From assembly GCF_002440555.1 (NCBI RefSeq), contig NZ_DJUR01000026.1, forward strand, positions 1 to 22,265: DNA of 22,265 bases, given 5' to 3'. The notes below the pieces were generated by a model that made no database searches, was not told where the DNA came from, and saw only the letters and a program-made list of their open reading frames with translations. Position numbers and translations under genes: made by a program. This DNA comes from Aerococcus sp. UBA6277. Lineage in GTDB: Bacteria > Bacillota > Bacilli > Lactobacillales > Aerococcaceae. This document shows, piece after piece, positions 5,945 to 14,855 of this stretch; position 1 is the first letter of the stretch, and each line of letters starts with the position of its first letter.

Positions 5945-6877
5945 ATGGCAATAGCTTTTTTATACGCTGGTCAAGGCGCACAGTATACAGGGATGGGGCA
6001 AGACTTACTCAACCATCATCCTGAGATTGCATCTTACTTTGACAAAGCCTCAGAAGTTTTAGGCTATTCAATGGAAGACCTATGCTTTCAAGAGGATACA
6101 CAATTAAACCAAACAGAATACACACAACCCGCTATTTTAACCGTATCAACAGCCTTTACATCCCTTTTAAACGAGGCAGGCATTACAGCCGACTATCTAG
6201 CTGGACTGAGCTTAGGCGAGTACACTGCCCTTGTTGAAGCGGGCGTATTGTCCTTTGAAGATGCGGTTGATTTGGTGAGCCATCGTGGCCGTTTCATGCA
6301 AGCAGCTGCGCCTGCAGGTGCCGGCAAAATGGTCGCCGTGATGAAAGCTGAACGTGCGTTGATAGAGGATATCTGCCAGCAAGTGCGCAAAGCTTCTGGT
6401 CAATACGTTGCACCAGCTAACTATAATACACCAAAACAAATCGTAATCGGTGGTGACGCTGAAGCAGTAGATACTGCAGTCGCTAAGTTAACTCAAGCAG
6501 GCGTGAAGAAAATGGTGGAATTAAATGTTTCTGGTCCTTTCCATACGGCCTTATTATCACAAGCAAGTGATCAATTAGCTGATTATTTAGACAAATTTGA
6601 TTTTAAACCACAAAATGTGCCAGTGATTTCAAATACGACAGCTACAGCGCACCAGGATGGACAAGTAAAAGACTTGTTAATCCAACAAGTGATGAAGCCA
6701 GTTAAATGGTCAGATTCAATTGAATACTTAATTGAACAAGGGGTAGATACGGTCATTGAAATTGGCCCTGGTAAAACCTTGTCTTCATTTATGAGACAAA
6801 TCAATAAAGAGATTAAGATTTACCGAGTTGAAGACGAAGAAACCCTGCAGGCAACTATCGCAGGATTGAAAGGATAA
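5945..6877 (+). CDS. fabD: Malonyl-CoA:ACP transacylase
   Basis: A 310-residue enzyme of normal family length that moves the malonyl group from malonyl-CoA to AcpP. The N-terminal GQGAQ (9-13), the nucleophile elbow GLSLG with Ser89, the substrate-carboxylate Arg116 in SHRGRFMQ, and the catalytic His200 in SGPFHT are in place. EIGPGKTLSSFM near the C-terminus is the family's closing block. AAGAGGAGA lies about 6 bases before the ATG. The stop codon is 3 bases from the fabG start, implying translational coupling. Confidence 0.97.
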   Translation: MAIAFLYAGQGAQYTGMGQDLLNHHPEIASYFDKASEVLGYSMEDLCFQEDTQLNQTEYTQPAILTVSTAFTSLLNEAGITADYLAGLSLGEYTALVEAGVLSFEDAVDLVSHRGRFMQAAAPAGAGKMVAVMKAERALIEDICQQVRKASGQYVAPANYNTPKQIVIGGDAEAVDTAVAKLTQAGVKKMVELNVSGPFHTALLSQASDQLADYLDKFDFKPQNVPVISNTTATAHQDGQVKDLLIQQVMKPVKWSDSIEYLIEQGVDTVIEIGPGKTLSSFMRQINKEIKIYRVEDEETLQATIAGLKG

Positions 6878-6880
6878 GCT

Positions 6881-7627
6881 ATGACTGAGAAAACACAAGA
6901 ATTAAAGAAAACAGCCCTTGTCACAGGCGGTAGCCGTGGTATTGGTGCAAGCATCGCTCACAAGTTTGCAGACCAAGGATACAATATTGTCATTGTTTCC
7001 CGCTCTGGTTCTACTGAAAACCATATCCAGGCTTTAGAAAGCAAAAATGTTGTAGTGAAGGATTTCAAGGGTGACGTAACGGATACCGATTTTGCCAAAG
7101 AAATCATGACTTTTATTAAGACAAATTTCCAAACCATCGATGTATTAGTCAATAATGCTGGCATTACGCGCGACACCCTACTAATGCGTATGAAAGAAAC
7201 GGATTTCGATGCAGTGATCGATATTAACTTAAAAGGGACTTTCAATTTCATTCAAGCAGCTAGCAAACTAATGATGAAGCAACGTCAAGGTGCCATTATC
7301 AATATCGCGTCAGTGATTGGTCAAATGGGTAACGTTGGTCAAGCCAACTATGCCGCTTCAAAAGCTGGGATTCTTGGTTTAACGAAGGCTGCTGCGCGTG
7401 AATTAGGTATGCGTGGTGTTACAGTTAATGCCATTGCACCAGGCTACATTGAAACAGAAATGACAGATGAAATGCCAGAAAAAGCAAAAGCAGCTATGCT
7501 GGAAAATATTCCTTTACAGAAACTTGGACAACCATCGGACATCGCTGAAGCCGTGTACTTCTTAGCTAGCCAAAGCTATATCACAGGTACAACGCTTGAT
7601 GTCAACGGTGGCTTGTATATGAATTAG
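6881..7627 (+). CDS. fabG: 3-oxoacyl-[acyl-carrier-protein] reductase
   Basis: A 248-residue short-chain dehydrogenase that reduces 3-oxoacyl-ACP with NADPH. The cofactor loop TGGSRGIG spans 15-22, NNAG 91-94, and the catalytic triad is Ser144, Tyr157 and Lys161 (YAASK). The C-terminal ITGTTLDVNGGLYMN is standard for FabG. The ribosome-binding site AAAGGA lies inside the end of fabD. fabF follows after 12 bases. Confidence 0.97.
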   Translation: MTEKTQELKKTALVTGGSRGIGASIAHKFADQGYNIVIVSRSGSTENHIQALESKNVVVKDFKGDVTDTDFAKEIMTFIKTNFQTIDVLVNNAGITRDTLLMRMKETDFDAVIDINLKGTFNFIQAASKLMMKQRQGAIINIASVIGQMGNVGQANYAASKAGILGLTKAAARELGMRGVTVNAIAPGYIETEMTDEMPEKAKAAMLENIPLQKLGQPSDIAEAVYFLASQSYITGTTLDVNGGLYMN

Positions 7628-7639
7628 GAGGCAATAAAT

Positions 7640-8881
7640 ATGACAAACAGAGTAGTCGTAACAGGTATGGGTGCTATTACACCTATCGGAAATGACGCAA
7701 AAACATTTTGGACCAATTTAAAAGCTGGAGAGCATGGTTTTGGACCAATCACAAAATTTGATGCCAAAAACTTAAACGCGAAATTAGTTGCTGAAGTAAA
7801 AAACTTTAATCCAAAAGATTTCATGGACCGTAAAGAAGCGAAACGTATGGATCTATATAGTCAGTACGCTGTAGCTGCAGCCGTCGAAGCTGTTGCAGAC
7901 GCAAATCTAGACGTAGAAAATGCTGACGTTGATCGTATCGGGGTTTATCTAGGTACTGGTATCGGTGGTATTCAAGAAATCGAAAAAGGTGTATTAAAAA
8001 TGCAAGATAAAGGGATCAAACGTGTGAATCCTTTATTCGTACCTGTTTCTATCTCTAATATGGGTGCTGCCAACATCTCAATGCACTTTGGCTTAAAAGG
8101 GCCAGCTTTAACAATGGTTACAGCATGTGCATCTGCTAACAATGCAATTGGGGAAGCTTTCCGTTATATCAAACATGGTTATGCAGATATCATGATTGCT
8201 GGCGGTGCTGAAGGTGCGATTAACGAAATCGGTTTAGGAGGTTTTGACAACCTGACGGCGACAAGTGATTCAACTGATCCAGACCGCGCTTCAATCCCAT
8301 TCGATAAAGACCGTAATGGTTTTGTAATGGGTGAAGGTGCTGGTATCTTGGTATTAGAATCTTTAGAATCAGCGCAAGCTCGTGGCGCTAAAATCTATGC
8401 TGAAATCGGTGGATATGGTTCTACTTCAGATGCTTACCACTTAACTGCGCCATCGGAAGATGGTTCTGGTGCAGCGAAAGCGATGTTATACGCTTTAGAA
8501 GAAGGTAACATCGCTAAAGAAGAAGTTTCATACATCAATGCCCATGGTACAAGTACCCCAGCAAATGATTCTTCTGAAACAGTTGCGATTAAACGTGCCT
8601 TTGGTGAAGAATTGGCTTATAAAATTCCAGTTTCTTCTACAAAATCATCAGTTGGGCACTTACTAGGTGCTGCTGGTGCGGTTGAAGCGATCGCAAGTAT
8701 CATGGCTATCCAAGACTCATTTATTCCAGCTACACTAGGCTACAAGAATCCAGATCCATTATGTGATTTAGATATCGTACCAAATGTTGGACGCGAACAA
8801 GAAGTAAATGTTGTTGTCAGCAACACTTTAGGTTTTGGTGGACACAACACAGTTATTGCTTTTAAAAAGGTTGGTGAATAA
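7640..8881 (+). CDS. fabF: 3-oxoacyl-[acyl-carrier-protein] synthase II
   Basis: A 413-residue elongation condensing enzyme joining malonyl-ACP to acyl-ACP. The active site is complete: Cys163 in TACASANNAIG, His302 in NAHGTSTPAND, Lys335 and His340 in SSTKSSVGHLLGAAGA. The C-terminal GFGGHNT loop is present. TAGGAGG stands 9 bases before the ATG. It is the only condensing enzyme in the window, since fabH is missing, so it cannot start chains from acetyl-CoA by itself in the usual scheme. The accB start is 3 bases past its stop. Confidence 0.97.
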   Translation: MTNRVVVTGMGAITPIGNDAKTFWTNLKAGEHGFGPITKFDAKNLNAKLVAEVKNFNPKDFMDRKEAKRMDLYSQYAVAAAVEAVADANLDVENADVDRIGVYLGTGIGGIQEIEKGVLKMQDKGIKRVNPLFVPVSISNMGAANISMHFGLKGPALTMVTACASANNAIGEAFRYIKHGYADIMIAGGAEGAINEIGLGGFDNLTATSDSTDPDRASIPFDKDRNGFVMGEGAGILVLESLESAQARGAKIYAEIGGYGSTSDAYHLTAPSEDGSGAAKAMLYALEEGNIAKEEVSYINAHGTSTPANDSSETVAIKRAFGEELAYKIPVSSTKSSVGHLLGAAGAVEAIASIMAIQDSFIPATLGYKNPDPLCDLDIVPNVGREQEVNVVVSNTLGFGGHNTVIAFKKVGE

Positions 8882-8884
8882 GGG

Positions 8885-9394
8885 TTGAAACACGAAGAAA
8901 TTAAAGATTTAATCAGCCAAATTGATTCTTCTACGATTCAAGAGTTTTCATTCCAAACACAAGCGGATTCTTTATATATTTCAAAAATTAAAGAACGCCA
9001 AACACAAACTGAAAACACTAAAAACACAAGCGCTAATCAACAAGCTATCACGAACACAGAAGCTACAACAACAGGAGTAGCCCAAGAGACGACTAGTCAA
9101 GAAACCACAGCGCCTGCCACAGAAGAAGCAGCGCCTAGTGCACCGGCCGCGCCAACTGGCAAAACGATAGACAGTCCTTTAGTTGGTGTTGTCTATCTAG
9201 CCAAGAACCCTGATCAACCAGCCTTCAAAAAAGTGGGCGACAGCGTTGAAGCAGGCGAAACTGTTTGTATTGTTGAAGCGATGAAAGTAATGAACGAAAT
9301 TCCAGCTGATATTTCTGGAACAGTCGTGAACGTTTTAGTTGAAGACGGCCAAGTTGTTGAATTCGGCCAACCATTATTTGAATTTAGCGAATAA
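8885..9394 (+). CDS. accB: Biotin carboxyl carrier protein of acetyl-CoA carboxylase
   Basis: A 169-residue protein that carries carboxybiotin between AccC and AccA-AccD. The N-terminal helix ([20 protein letters not shown]) matches the family. Residues 36-92 are a low-complexity linker rich in Thr, Gln, Glu, Ala and Pro. The biotinyl domain (96-169) holds the thumb-like [18 protein letters not shown] and the biotinylated Lys134 in EAMKVMNE; Val after the Lys replaces the common Leu or Met. The start is TTG, 3 bases after the fabF stop. The nearest AAAAAGG is 14 bases upstream, so translation probably depends on coupling to fabF. No better start exists, because the nearby TTG/GTG codons in other frames hit a stop. 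Confidence 0.94.
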   Translation: MKHEEIKDLISQIDSSTIQEFSFQTQADSLYISKIKERQTQTENTKNTSANQQAITNTEATTTGVAQETTSQETTAPATEEAAPSAPAAPTGKTIDSPLVGVVYLAKNPDQPAFKKVGDSVEAGETVCIVEAMKVMNEIPADISGTVVNVLVEDGQVVEFGQPLFEFSE

Positions 9395-9417
9395 TTATAC
9401 TTAAGGAGTATTAAAAA

Positions 9418-9891
9418 ATGACTGAATATGCAGAACGTAAAGAACCTGTTTTAACAGCAATGCAGGTGCAAGAAATTATCCCTAACCGTTTCCCAATTTC
9501 ATTTGTGGATCGCGTGGATGAAATTATCCCTGGTGAAAAAGTTGTTGCCCGTAAAAACGTGACGATTAACGAAGAATTCTTCGTTGGTCACTTCCCAGGA
9601 AACCCTGTTATGCCGGGTGTTTTACAAGTGGAAACAATGGCACAAGTGGGCTCAATTCCATTATTGTCTCAACCAGACTTTAAAAATAAAATCGCTTATT
9701 TAGCTGGCTTAAACAACGTGAAATTCCGTAAAAACGTTGTACCTGGTGACGTACTTGAAATCACAGTTGAAATTGTGAAATTGAAGAAACGTATGGGTAT
9801 CGGTAAAGGGACAATCCGTAATGAATACGGCGAGGTTTGTTCAGAAGCTGAAATGACCTTTATCATTTCTAACGTAGATAAAGTCGATTAG
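9418..9891 (+). CDS. fabZ: 3-hydroxyacyl-[acyl-carrier-protein] dehydratase
   Basis: A 157-residue hot-dog-fold enzyme that removes water from 3-hydroxyacyl-ACP. The catalytic His58 is in GHFPGNPVMPG and Glu72 in QVETMAQVG; RFPISFVDRV (24-33) is the family's N-terminal block. TAAGGAG stands 9 bases before the ATG. FabZ cannot be told from the isomerising FabN-type relative by eye. The point matters here because no fabM gene for unsaturated fatty acids is present nearby. The context inside an acc/fab operon supports plain FabZ. Confidence 0.94.
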   Translation: MTEYAERKEPVLTAMQVQEIIPNRFPISFVDRVDEIIPGEKVVARKNVTINEEFFVGHFPGNPVMPGVLQVETMAQVGSIPLLSQPDFKNKIAYLAGLNNVKFRKNVVPGDVLEITVEIVKLKKRMGIGKGTIRNEYGEVCSEAEMTFIISNVDKVD

Positions 9892-9943
9892 TTTGCTGGT
9901 CCAGCCTGAAATAGGGCGAACGGCATAGAATACGAGGTATTTG

Positions 9944-11314
9944 ATGATTAATAAAGTATTAATAGCGAATAGGGGCGAAATTGCCGTCCGCATTATTCGT
10001 ACATGTATTGAATTGGGAATCGAAACAGTGGCTGTGTATTCAACCGCTGATAAGGACGCCCTACATGTGAAATTGGCTGATGAAGCAGTCTGCATCGGAG
10101 GGCCAAAATCAGTCGATTCTTATTTGAATATGCAAGCTATCCTTTCTGCAGCTGTTGTGACGAACGTGCAAGCTATCCATCCGGGTTTTGGTTTCTTAGC
10201 AGAAAATAGCAAATTTGCTAAATTATGTGCGGAAATGAATATCGAGTTTATCGGGCCAAGCCCAGAGGTAATTGACTTGATGGGTGACAAGCAAAATGCT
10301 AGAGATACCATGAATGCAGCCAAAGTACAAACTGTACCAGGTTCTGATGGTATCCTGGAAAGTCCCGAAGCTGGCATGGAGATTGCCAAAAAAGTTGGCT
10401 ATCCAGTCTTACTGAAAGCTACTTCTGGTGGTGGTGGTAAAGGGATGCGAATGGTACATGAGGAAAGCCACTTCGCAGATGCTTACTATGAAGCATCACG
10501 GGAAGCGAAAAATGCTTTTGGTGATGACCGTTTATACATGGAGAAAGTTATTTTCCCAGCCCACCATATCGAGGTTCAAATCTTAGGGGATAAATTCGGT
10601 AATGTCATCCATTTAGGTGAACGTGAGTGTTCAATGCAACGAAACCATCAAAAGGTGATTGAAGAGACGCCAAGCCCCTTTATTACTGAAAAGACGCGGG
10701 CCCAAGTTACCCAAGCAGCGATTCGTGCGGCTGAGCAATTAAATTATGAATCTGCTGGTACTATTGAGTTTTTAGTGGATGCAAACCAAAATTACTATTT
10801 CATGGAGATGAATACGCGTATTCAGGTTGAACATCCAATAACGGAGATGGTCACGGGCGTTGATATTGTGGCTCAACAGCTACGGATTGCTTCTGGCTTA
10901 CCTTTAGCCTACGAACAAAAAGACATTACCTTTACTGGTTATGCCTTGGAGTGCCGGATCAATGCGGAAATGCCAGAGAAAAACTTTATGCCATCTTCAG
11001 GAACATTTGATTTTGCACATTTTCCAGCGGGTGGTTTAGGTATCCGTGTGGATTCTGGTATCTATGCTGGCTACAAGTTGCCACCTTACTATGATTCTAT
11101 GGTAGCGAAACTGATTACGCATGGCGATAATCGTCCACAAGCCATCAACCGTATGTTACGTGCGGTGTCAGAAATGACCATTAAGGGTGTCGCGACAAAC
11201 CAACAATTCCAATACGACCTATTATTTGATGAGGCCTTTGTAAAAGGGAATTATACAAATGATTACTTAGAGGCTACCTTCTTACCTGAATGGGCTAAGA
11301 GTCATCAAGCATAA
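9944..11314 (+). CDS. accC: Biotin carboxylase subunit of acetyl-CoA carboxylase
   Basis: A 456-residue ATP-grasp enzyme that carboxylates the biotin of AccB using bicarbonate and ATP. It opens with KVLIANRGEIAVRIIR. The glycine-rich ATP loop SGGGGKGMR is at about 161-169, and EMNTRIQVEHPITE near 290 supplies metal- and bicarbonate-site residues. The ATG at 9944 is preferred over the TTG at 9941 because GAGG (9934-9937) is 6 bases away from the former and only 3 from the latter. It follows fabZ after 52 bases. Confidence 0.97.
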   Translation: MINKVLIANRGEIAVRIIRTCIELGIETVAVYSTADKDALHVKLADEAVCIGGPKSVDSYLNMQAILSAAVVTNVQAIHPGFGFLAENSKFAKLCAEMNIEFIGPSPEVIDLMGDKQNARDTMNAAKVQTVPGSDGILESPEAGMEIAKKVGYPVLLKATSGGGGKGMRMVHEESHFADAYYEASREAKNAFGDDRLYMEKVIFPAHHIEVQILGDKFGNVIHLGERECSMQRNHQKVIEETPSPFITEKTRAQVTQAAIRAAEQLNYESAGTIEFLVDANQNYYFMEMNTRIQVEHPITEMVTGVDIVAQQLRIASGLPLAYEQKDITFTGYALECRINAEMPEKNFMPSSGTFDFAHFPAGGLGIRVDSGIYAGYKLPPYYDSMVAKLITHGDNRPQAINRMLRAVSEMTIKGVATNQQFQYDLLFDEAFVKGNYTNDYLEATFLPEWAKSHQA

Positions 11315-11341
11315 ATTAGCACGAAAGAAAGTAGATGAATT

Positions 11342-12241
11342 ATGGCATTAAAACGCAGAAAAGCATATATTCCTATGCCAGAGGAAGACCAAGCGAAATC
11401 GAGCTTGCCTACAGATCCCAATAACCAAGCCTTTGTGCCAGATGGCATGTGGCAAAAGTGCCCACAATGTCACCAAACAATTTTAACGGATGACTTGGGT
11501 GCTGAAAAAATCTGTCCGCATTGTCAATACCACTTTAGAATTTCATCTAGTGAGCGGTTAGCAAACGTTGTGGATAAAGGGACTTTTGTTGAGATGTTCC
11601 AACTAAAAGATACTCGTAATGAAGATCCTCTTGGTTTTCCAAAGTATATAGAAAAGAAAGAACAAGCGCGTGCTACAACTGGTTTAGACGAAGCTGTCGT
11701 AACTGGTGTGGGCGAAATATTTGGCTACCGTACTGCCATCGGCGTGATGGACTCATTTTTCATGATGGGGTCTATGGGGACTGGTTTAGGTGAAAAAATT
11801 AAAAACTTGTTCAATTACGCAACTGAACACCAGTTGCCAGTCGTCTTGTTTACGGCTTCTGGTGGTGCCCGGATGCAAGAAGGCACACTGTCTTTAATGC
11901 AAATGGCTAAGATTTCTATCGCTGTTCAAAATCATTCTAAGGCCGGTTTATTATATATTCCAGTATTAACTGACCCAACAACGGGTGGTGTAACGGCATC
12001 ATTTGCTATGGAAGGGGATATTACCATTGCTGAACCAGGGGCCTTAATTGGTTTCGCTGGTAAACGGGTAATTGAACAGACGATTAGGCAACAATTGCCA
12101 GAGGGTTTTCAAACAGCAGAACACCAACTGCAACACGGTTTTATCGATATGATCGTTGAACGTTGGCGGCAAAAAATCGTGATAGCTGAGCTATTACAAA
12201 TGCACGGTGTCGCTAAAGGAGGTGCTCGATTTGAGCGTTAG
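11342..12241 (+). CDS. accD: Acetyl-CoA carboxylase carboxyltransferase beta subunit
   Basis: A 299-residue crotonase-fold protein that, with AccA, transfers the carboxyl group from biotin to acetyl-CoA. A four-cysteine zinc ribbon lies near the N-terminus (Cys40, Cys43, Cys58, Cys61). The acyl-CoA-binding stretch contains FTASGGARMQEGTLSLMQMAK and DPTTGGVTASFAMEGD. A weak GAAAGTAGAT region stands before the ATG. The 3' end carries the ribosome-binding site of accA and overlaps its start by 11 bases, as expected for two subunits made in equal amounts. Confidence 0.97.
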   Translation: MALKRRKAYIPMPEEDQAKSSLPTDPNNQAFVPDGMWQKCPQCHQTILTDDLGAEKICPHCQYHFRISSSERLANVVDKGTFVEMFQLKDTRNEDPLGFPKYIEKKEQARATTGLDEAVVTGVGEIFGYRTAIGVMDSFFMMGSMGTGLGEKIKNLFNYATEHQLPVVLFTASGGARMQEGTLSLMQMAKISIAVQNHSKAGLLYIPVLTDPTTGGVTASFAMEGDITIAEPGALIGFAGKRVIEQTIRQQLPEGFQTAEHQLQHGFIDMIVERWRQKIVIAELLQMHGVAKGGARFER

Positions 12242-13073
12242 TATGAAACAATTATTAAAAACCGTTGAGCAACCTAATGCGAATATTACACAAAAAATTC
12301 CTGCAGACGTGGTAACAGCTTCACGTGATATCAACCGATTAACAACGTCTGAATTGGCTAAGAAAATCTGTGACGTCTTTTATGAGATGCATGGTGACCG
12401 TCGTTATGGTGACGACGGCGCGATTGTTGGTGGTGTTGGACAAATTAATGGCCACGCAGTTACAATTGTTGGAACTGAAAAAGGTCACACCGTTCAAGAA
12501 AATATCAAGCGTAACTTTGGATCGCCTCATGCTGAGGGTTATCGTAAAGCCACTCGTTTGTTTGAACAAGCAGAAAAGTTCAACCGTCCAGTGATTACCA
12601 TTGTCAATACTTCAGGCGCCTTCTGTGACGTTGAAGCAGAAGACCGGGGGATTGGGCAAGCAATCGCTGAATCCATGCAAACAATGGCTGGCTTAACCGT
12701 ACCAACTATCACGATTTTAATGGGTGAAGGTGGGTCTGGTGGGGCGTTAGCTTTGGCTGTCTCAAATAAGGTATGGATGATGGAGAATGCCATGTATTCA
12801 GTCTTATCGCCAGAAGGGTTTGCAACGATTTTATGGAAAGACCCCAGTCGTGTACCAGAAGCTGCTGAATATATGAAATTTACGGCACCGAAATTGTTGG
12901 CTTTTAAGGTCATTGATCAAATTATCCCAGAGCATTACGGAAAAAAAGTCTTAGATCATGATGTCCAAGCACAATTGATCAAAGAAATGGTCTTGAAAGA
13001 AATTGACCAGCAATTGGCTATGTCAAAAGAAGATTTAATCGCTACCAAAGAAGCACGCTTTAATCAATTCTAA
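12231..13073 (+). CDS. accA: Acetyl-CoA carboxylase carboxyltransferase alpha subunit
   Basis: A 280-residue partner of AccD. HGDRRYGDDGAIVGGVG, the NTSGAFCDVEAEDRGIGQAI block and the oxyanion-forming GEGGSGGALALA identify the family. I chose the TTG at 12231 because AAAGGAGGT (12215-12223) sits 7 bases before it; the ATG at 12243 would be 19 bases away, and the GTG at 12207 lies before the Shine-Dalgarno site. It is the last gene of the operon; a strong hairpin terminator follows 37 bases after the stop. Confidence 0.95.
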   Translation: MSVSMKQLLKTVEQPNANITQKIPADVVTASRDINRLTTSELAKKICDVFYEMHGDRRYGDDGAIVGGVGQINGHAVTIVGTEKGHTVQENIKRNFGSPHAEGYRKATRLFEQAEKFNRPVITIVNTSGAFCDVEAEDRGIGQAIAESMQTMAGLTVPTITILMGEGGSGGALALAVSNKVWMMENAMYSVLSPEGFATILWKDPSRVPEAAEYMKFTAPKLLAFKVIDQIIPEHYGKKVLDHDVQAQLIKEMVLKEIDQQLAMSKEDLIATKEARFNQF

Positions 13074-13110
13074 TCAACTGACAGTTTGAAAATAATGACC
13101 ACTTTTGAAG

Positions 13111-13143
13111 GAAGGTGTGGCCTAAGGTCGCATCTTCTTTTTT
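13111..13143 (+). terminator. Terminator of the fatty-acid synthesis operon
   Basis: A 12-base arm GAAGGTGTGGCC (13111-13122) pairs with GGTCGCATCTTC (13126-13137) through several G-U pairs, with a TAA loop, followed by six T residues. Confidence 0.92.
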
Positions 13144-13266
13144 CAAGTTATGGGATAAAAATATTCATGGATATGATATTGTGATAAGATATGATAAATT
13201 AAGTTAAGGAAAAGAGTGTTTCGAGCGTGAATTTCCAACAGAAAATAAGATTTAAGAGGACATATA

Positions 13267-14277
13267 ATGAGAAACCAAGATAATGATTTTGAACGATCAT
13301 TTAAATTAGATATTGAAGAAGCGATTCAGCGTATTAAAGCGGGCGAAATGAGTGAATCGCTGAAATTGTTGCTGATTGCCCGTAAGAAAAGAAAGAGTGT
13401 CGTTGATTTTAGAAATTATATCATCGGCGTTTTATATGAAGAAGAATTAGAAAATGATTTGGTGGATATTTTCTCATTATTGATAGAATTTTATGGCGAA
13501 GGGGTTATGGCTAATCCTGATTTAATCGATGTCGAGGCAGAAATTGACTGGAAGTCTTTCTACCAATTTGTACAAAAAGCTATTCAAGGCCAAGTCAAAT
13601 TGAACCTCCCTCAACACGGTCAAATGACACCCATTATGCAAATTATCATCGTGCCAGAGATGATGAAAAATCTGGCCCAATTTGAGGCGACTTCAGACGA
13701 TGATGCTAGTAATGTGGAGGTCTTACAAGGCCTACAAAAGTTATTCGACCAGTTAGTGGCTAGAGATAAACCCTTGACTATCCTTGAGAAGGCGCAGGTC
13801 AACCATCTGCTGGAATTGAGCGACAAGGTATCCATCGATAAATTGTTAAGTCTCTTAAATCGGGACCGGGATTTTGTCTTCCAATCGGATATTTTGCTTT
13901 ATATTTTCCACCATCCACACGCAGACCAGCAAATTACTTTAACCAATGTCTACGATGAGACGACGACTATTTCACTCAGTGACTTATTTGAAATTGAAAC
14001 CAATAGTCACTTCTTAGATTTGGTCTCCTACGTGGAGGAAGTTTATATCCACGAACCCTATCGAGTGGCCTATTTGATGGAGAATATTTTTGATATATAT
14101 ACCGTCATGTACCCTTTTGTCGATGATTTAAACCAAATTGACCCGGAAGATATGGTAGAAGCCATTGGCCAATTAATGGAAAATGGCGACCCACTTGCCA
14201 TTGACAATCAAGTCGTACAAGATATTTATCAATATTGGTTTTATGAGTATATGCAGAACTTTGCGAGTTTTGAATAA
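13267..14277 (+). CDS. Uncharacterised acidic helical protein
   Basis: A 336-residue soluble protein with no signal peptide or membrane segment that I do not recognise. It is rich in Asp, Glu, Leu and Ile. Residues 1-110 look like helical repeats of a TPR-like kind (LDIEEAIQRIKAGEMSES; LLLIARKKRKSVVDFRNYI; GVLYEEELENDLVDIFSLL). Residues 150-215 are helical and Leu-rich. The C-terminal third is strongly acidic and aromatic, ending YQYWFYEYMQNFASFE. No enzyme motif is visible. AAGAGGA lies about 7 bases before the ATG. The RNase HI-like gene starts 32 bases downstream, so the two are likely cotranscribed. A scaffold or protein-binding role is only a guess. Confidence 0.7.
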   Translation: MRNQDNDFERSFKLDIEEAIQRIKAGEMSESLKLLLIARKKRKSVVDFRNYIIGVLYEEELENDLVDIFSLLIEFYGEGVMANPDLIDVEAEIDWKSFYQFVQKAIQGQVKLNLPQHGQMTPIMQIIIVPEMMKNLAQFEATSDDDASNVEVLQGLQKLFDQLVARDKPLTILEKAQVNHLLELSDKVSIDKLLSLLNRDRDFVFQSDILLYIFHHPHADQQITLTNVYDETTTISLSDLFEIETNSHFLDLVSYVEEVYIHEPYRVAYLMENIFDIYTVMYPFVDDLNQIDPEDMVEAIGQLMENGDPLAIDNQVVQDIYQYWFYEYMQNFASFE

Positions 14278-14309
14278 GAAGATGTAATGGATGATTAAAG
14301 GGTGAGCGG

Positions 14310-14729
14310 ATGATAAAAATAGCCATAGACGGGTCAGTGGATGGACAATTTGGGCCAGCAGGCGTTGGTATGGTCATTGTCCATGACGGGCAACAGCGAC
14401 AAGAGAAATACCCTTTAAGTGGGGAAATGGACAATCATGAGGCCGAATTCCATGCTCTGCTATTATTGTTAGAAAAATTGCAGGCTGAAGGATTGAAAAA
14501 TGAGTGGATCTTGTGTCAAACAGACTCCAAAATCGTCTTTGATGCCGTTAATAAGAGATTCCATAAACGCGACCCCTATAAAAGTTTGTTAAAGGCCATT
14601 TTAAATCAACTAGACCATTTTCCCATGTTTAATCTAAAGTGGGTGCCGGACCAAGCCAATAGGGGGGCAGATAACTTAGCCCGTCAAGCCATGCACCAGG
14701 CCAAGAAAATAAGCAACCAGCAGGACTAA
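14310..14729 (+). CDS. RNase HI-family protein
   Basis: A 139-residue compact RNase H fold. The four acidic positions of the active site are visible: Asp7 in IAIDGSVDG, Glu46 in NHEAEFHAL, Asp72 in QTDSK and Asp121 in RGADNLARQA. The protein lacks an N-terminal hybrid-binding domain and is of the short YpdQ/YpeP type found in Firmicutes, whose activity on RNA-DNA hybrids is variable, so I give no symbol. AAAGGGTGAG precedes the ATG. It is the second gene after the 336-residue protein and ends about 60 bases before a hairpin shared with the convergent methyltransferase gene. Confidence 0.88.
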   Translation: MIKIAIDGSVDGQFGPAGVGMVIVHDGQQRQEKYPLSGEMDNHEAEFHALLLLLEKLQAEGLKNEWILCQTDSKIVFDAVNKRFHKRDPYKSLLKAILNQLDHFPMFNLKWVPDQANRGADNLARQAMHQAKKISNQQD

Positions 14730-14790
14730 TTAAGGGATAAATGCAGACTGTCAATCGCATATACTGGATTTAAATTCGAATAACAGACAC

Positions 14791-14834
14791 AAAAAAACCA
14801 GGTAGCAGGCGAATAAAGCCGTTTACCTGGTTTA
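14791..14834 (-). terminator. Terminator of the RlmL-type gene, weakly bidirectional
   Basis: A perfect 10-bp stem AAACCAGGTA (14795-14804) / TACCTGGTTT (14824-14833), with an inner GGC/GCC pair, lies between convergent genes. In the minus direction it is followed by seven T residues. In the plus direction the tail is TTTATTTAT, so it may also serve the RNase HI-like gene. Confidence 0.88.
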
Positions 14835-14855
14835 TTTATGATGATTGTAAATAAC

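Noticed and set aside
12207..12230. GTG start for AccA
   Set aside because: The Shine-Dalgarno site lies after this codon; the TTG at 12231 is correctly spaced.
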